A stretch of 64,000 nucleotides of DNA from NCBI GenBank assembly GCA_030584105.1, contig CP129491.1, positions 3,038,001 through 3,102,000 on the forward strand. The letters run 5' to 3'. The first letter of the stretch is position 1, and every line of letters starts with the position of its first letter. This DNA is from UTCHB3 sp002050155 (GTDB lineage Bacteria > Bacteroidota > Ignavibacteria > Ignavibacteriales > Ignavibacteriaceae). This document shows, one piece after another, positions 61,921 through 64,000 of the stretch. Made by a program: the position numbers and the translations under genes. The notes beneath the pieces were generated by a model that worked only from the letters and a program-made list of their open reading frames with translations, had not been told where the DNA came from and ran no database searches.

Positions 61921-62755
61921 TAGCCTGAAGGCAATTACAGACACAACGGCAGCAGCGCACGAACAGGCGAGCCAGGGAAGTGGTTGGATACTACACCATG
62001 TTACCGACGGCCGGTATTTGGATTTTACTCCATTTGGTAAGATCGATCTTCCTGTATTTAATATAGGCGGTTACGAGTTAGCGATAACCCGTCATACAAT
62101 ATTCATGTGGGTAGCGGCGATTATTTTGCTGATTATGCTGATAAAAACTGCTCAGAGGTATAAGAAAACGAAGATACCCAACAGGTTTACGGGTGCAATA
62201 GAAGTTTTAATTTTATTTGTAAGGGACGAAATAGCCAAACCAAGCATCGGTAGCGGATACGAAAAGTTTGTGCCCTACCTGCTTACCACATTTTTCTTCA
62301 TTTTATTTGCTAATTTTTTAGGGTTGATCCCATTTTCAGCCACGGTTACGAGCAATATTTCGCTTACAGCAACGCTCGCGGCAATTTCTTTTGTTGTAAC
62401 ACAGTGGGGTGGTATGAAGAAAAACGGTGTTTTCGGATATTTTAAAGGTTTGATTCCGCACGGCATACCGGTATTTTTGTTGCCGATAATGATAGTGGTT
62501 GAAGTGCTGGGATTGTTCACAAAACCGTTCGCATTGGCGGTTCGTCTTTTTGCAAACATGATCGCCGGTCACATCGTGATTTACGCCCTAATCGGGCTTA
62601 TATTTGCGATGGGGACTTTGGCGGTAGCCCCCGTTTCGGTGGGTATGGCTTTATTTATTAACCTGCTTGAAATCTTGGTTGCAAGTCTTCAGGCATATAT
62701 TTTCACTATGTTGTCTGCCGTGTTTATCGGTATGGCAGTACACCAGGAACATTAA
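61910..62755 (+). CDS. atpB: ATP synthase F0 subunit a
   Basis: A 281-residue membrane subunit forming the proton half-channels. The essential Arg lies in FALAVRLFANMIAGH, and the C-terminal helix LEILVASLQAYIFTMLSAVFI is typical. A longer N-terminal periplasmic segment precedes the first helix, as in Bacteroidota-type enzymes. It is followed by subunit c. Confidence 0.95.
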   Translation: MYTDSLKAITDTTAAAHEQASQGSGWILHHVTDGRYLDFTPFGKIDLPVFNIGGYELAITRHTIFMWVAAIILLIMLIKTAQRYKKTKIPNRFTGAIEVLILFVRDEIAKPSIGSGYEKFVPYLLTTFFFILFANFLGLIPFSATVTSNISLTATLAAISFVVTQWGGMKKNGVFGYFKGLIPHGIPVFLLPIMIVVEVLGLFTKPFALAVRLFANMIAGHIVIYALIGLIFAMGTLAVAPVSVGMALFINLLEILVASLQAYIFTMLSAVFIGMAVHQEH

Positions 62756-62790
62756 GAAACAAAAAATCAATTCTATTACGGAGGAATGAA

Positions 62791-63009
62791 ATGGATTTAG
62801 CTCATTTAGCAGCCGGAATCGGAGCAGCATTAACAATTATCGGTGGTGGGTTCGGTATCGGTAAATTAGCAGCAGCCGCTATGGAAGCAACGGGCCGTCA
62901 ACCGGAAGCCGGTGGTGGTATCAGAACTTCTATGATTATTGCAGCCGCTCTTATCGAGGGTATTTCCCTTTTTGCGCTGGTTATCTGCTTCATCTTGGCG
63001 GGAAAATAA
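62791..63009 (+). CDS. atpE: ATP synthase F0 subunit c
   Basis: A 72-residue helical hairpin. Gly-rich helix 1 (GGGFGIGKLAAAA), the polar loop RQPEA and the ion-carrying Glu56 in ALIEGISLF. The residue after Glu is Gly, not the Ser/Thr of sodium-binding c subunits, so a proton-driven ring is likely. GGAGGAATG SD is strong, as expected for a multicopy subunit. Confidence 0.96.
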   Translation: MDLAHLAAGIGAALTIIGGGFGIGKLAAAAMEATGRQPEAGGGIRTSMIIAAALIEGISLFALVICFILAGK

Positions 63010-63034
63010 GGCTAAATAAAACAAAGGTAATAAA

Positions 63035-63577
63035 ATGATCTTTAATACTTTTGTCATCCTCGCTAAAGCTGAAGAAAGCGGCGGTGGTGGGTTGCTCAGC
63101 ATTGAAGGCGGTCTTGCTTTTTGGACTGTACTGACCTTTGTGTTACTTTTGCTGCTTTTGGGTAAATTTGCCTGGAAGCCTATCCTGAACGCTCTGGATG
63201 AAAGAGAAAAAGGGATAAAAGACGCATTGGAAGCAGCTAAAAAGGCAAACGAAGAAGCTGATCTTCTGAAAGCCGAGAACGAGAAAGCCCGCAAAGAGAA
63301 TGACGAGGCAGCAAAGCGGCAGATCGAGGAGAGCAAAAAATTCATCGAAGAGCAACGCGTAAAAATGGCGCAGGAACTGAAAGATGAATTTGAGAAAAAG
63401 AGAAAAGACTTCGAAGCAGAGCTTGAGAACCGCGAGCGAGAGATGATCGATAATGTAACCGCCGAGGTTGCAGACATCGTAGTTGCAGCTGCTGAAAAAG
63501 TGATTAAAGCGAACCTCAATACAGAGAAAAACAAAGAGTTAGTTAACAAATACATCGAAGATATCAGGAACAACTAA
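63035..63577 (+). CDS. atpF: ATP synthase F0 subunit b
   Basis: A 180-residue stator subunit: one N-terminal membrane helix (FWTVLTFVLLLLLLGKFAWKP, about 31-50) followed by a long charged coiled coil rich in Glu, Lys and Ala. Contains the ILNALDEREKGI segment typical of subunit b. It lies 25 bp after atpE and two bases before atpH. Confidence 0.94.
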   Translation: MIFNTFVILAKAEESGGGGLLSIEGGLAFWTVLTFVLLLLLLGKFAWKPILNALDEREKGIKDALEAAKKANEEADLLKAENEKARKENDEAAKRQIEESKKFIEEQRVKMAQELKDEFEKKRKDFEAELENREREMIDNVTAEVADIVVAAAEKVIKANLNTEKNKELVNKYIEDIRNN

Positions 63578-63579
63578 CT

Positions 63580-64000
63580 ATGTTTTTCAGTAAGGTAGCT
63601 CTCAAATATGCCGCAACCTTCTTTGCCGAGTCAGGAACGGGTAAAAATGCCTCTGCGATCTACTCGGATGTGGAAGGTGTATTGAATATCTTTAAGGAGA
63701 ATGAGAACCTGACTCGTGTGATTGAATCACCGATTTTTAGAGAATCGGATAAACTTGCCATACTGCTTAAGATTTTTAAAGGGCAGGTAGATGATTCAAT
63801 TACCCATTTCATTGAATTTTTGGGTAAAAGAGAGAGGCTTTCGTTTCTCAGGGAGATATTTCAGGCGTATATTGATGTGGCTGACCGCGAGTCGGGTGTA
63901 AAAAATATTGAACTTTCAAGCGCATTTGAACTTGGCGAAAAAGAGATTGACAAACTTAAGGCAGAACTTGAAGAGTTTTTCAAGAGCAAGTTAAAAGTTA
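63580..64000 (+). CDS. atpH: ATP synthase F1 subunit delta (partial, runs off the window)
   Basis: 140 residues are visible, starting MFFSKVALKYAATFFAE; the frame is open to the end of the window. The N-terminal six-helix domain (KYAATFFAE, FIEFLGKRERLSFLREIF) and the start of the C-terminal segment (SSAFELGEKEIDKLKAELEEF) fit the OSCP/delta family, which links F1 to subunit b. It directly follows atpF. AtpA, atpG and others presumably follow outside. Confidence 0.92.
   Translation, partial: MFFSKVALKYAATFFAESGTGKNASAIYSDVEGVLNIFKENENLTRVIESPIFRESDKLAILLKIFKGQVDDSITHFIEFLGKRERLSFLREIFQAYIDVADRESGVKNIELSSAFELGEKEIDKLKAELEEFFKSKLKV

Noticed and set aside
62791..63009. Sodium-binding c subunit
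   Set aside because: The residue after the ion-carrying Glu is Gly, and the Ser/Thr typical of sodium rings is missing.

Overview
The window looks like chromosomal DNA from an Ignavibacteria-type bacterium (Bacteroidota/Chlorobiota lineage). The evidence is a C-terminal sorting domain with the NYPNPFNPTT motif (type IX secretion), a PorV-like outer-membrane protein, a GWxTD-domain protein, a carboxypeptidase-regulatory-domain TonB-dependent receptor, and moderate G+C with frequent Shine-Dalgarno sequences. The content is mostly housekeeping genes. I see no prophage, insertion sequence, CRISPR array, rRNA or tRNA.

Layout. 1-4485 (+): fatty-acid synthesis cluster fabH(partial)-fabD-fabG-acpP-fabF followed by rnc. 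4552-8578 (-): cytochrome c maturation genes ccmC-ccmD-ccmE-ccmF, with a CXXXY-type CcmE. 8702-15666 (-): rpmB, an MlaF-like ATPase, dprA, a lone microcompartment vertex (EutN/CcmL) protein, a DUF3098-like membrane protein, a small unknown protein, an RNase H overlapping an unknown protein, a BamA-like outer-membrane protein and a CoA-binding protein. 15871-18756 (-): gcvP. 19256-28819: an M3 peptidase, a FabK/nitronate-monooxygenase-like flavoprotein, a sugar nucleotidyltransferase, metK, ahcY, a YciO-like protein and a cystathionine beta-synthase-like enzyme; the methyl cycle and transsulfuration genes sit close together. 30070-40132 (+): a surface-polysaccharide region (three GT2 enzymes or domains, a polyprenyl glycosylphosphotransferase, a dolichol-phosphate-mannose-synthase-like enzyme, a Wzx-like flippase) interleaved with accA, a thioesterase and nadC. 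40389-46009 (+): dut, dnaE, an enoyl-reductase-type SDR and trxA. 46364-57279 (+): secreted and outer-membrane proteins. 57319-61303 (+): a lipid A-type acyltransferase, a GT9 enzyme, TsaC/Sua5, a membrane coiled-coil protein and a bactofilin. 61284-64000 (+): start of the F-type ATP synthase operon.

The most unusual feature is structural. Many intergenic gaps hold decayed direct repeats, several with a period of 62-73 bp. Several of these repeat the last codons and the stop codon of the preceding gene (M3 peptidase, two GT2 genes, the FabK-like gene). In-frame tandem repeats also sit inside four proteins: a bactofilin, a GT9 transferase, a BamA-like protein and an RNase H. I found no convincing new multi-gene defence or metabolic system. 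The items most worth a second look are these repeat echoes, a nadC gene with no ATG/GTG/TTG start, the CXXXY CcmE cluster, a fused GT2 carrying a collapsed glycosylphosphotransferase domain, and the lone microcompartment vertex protein.
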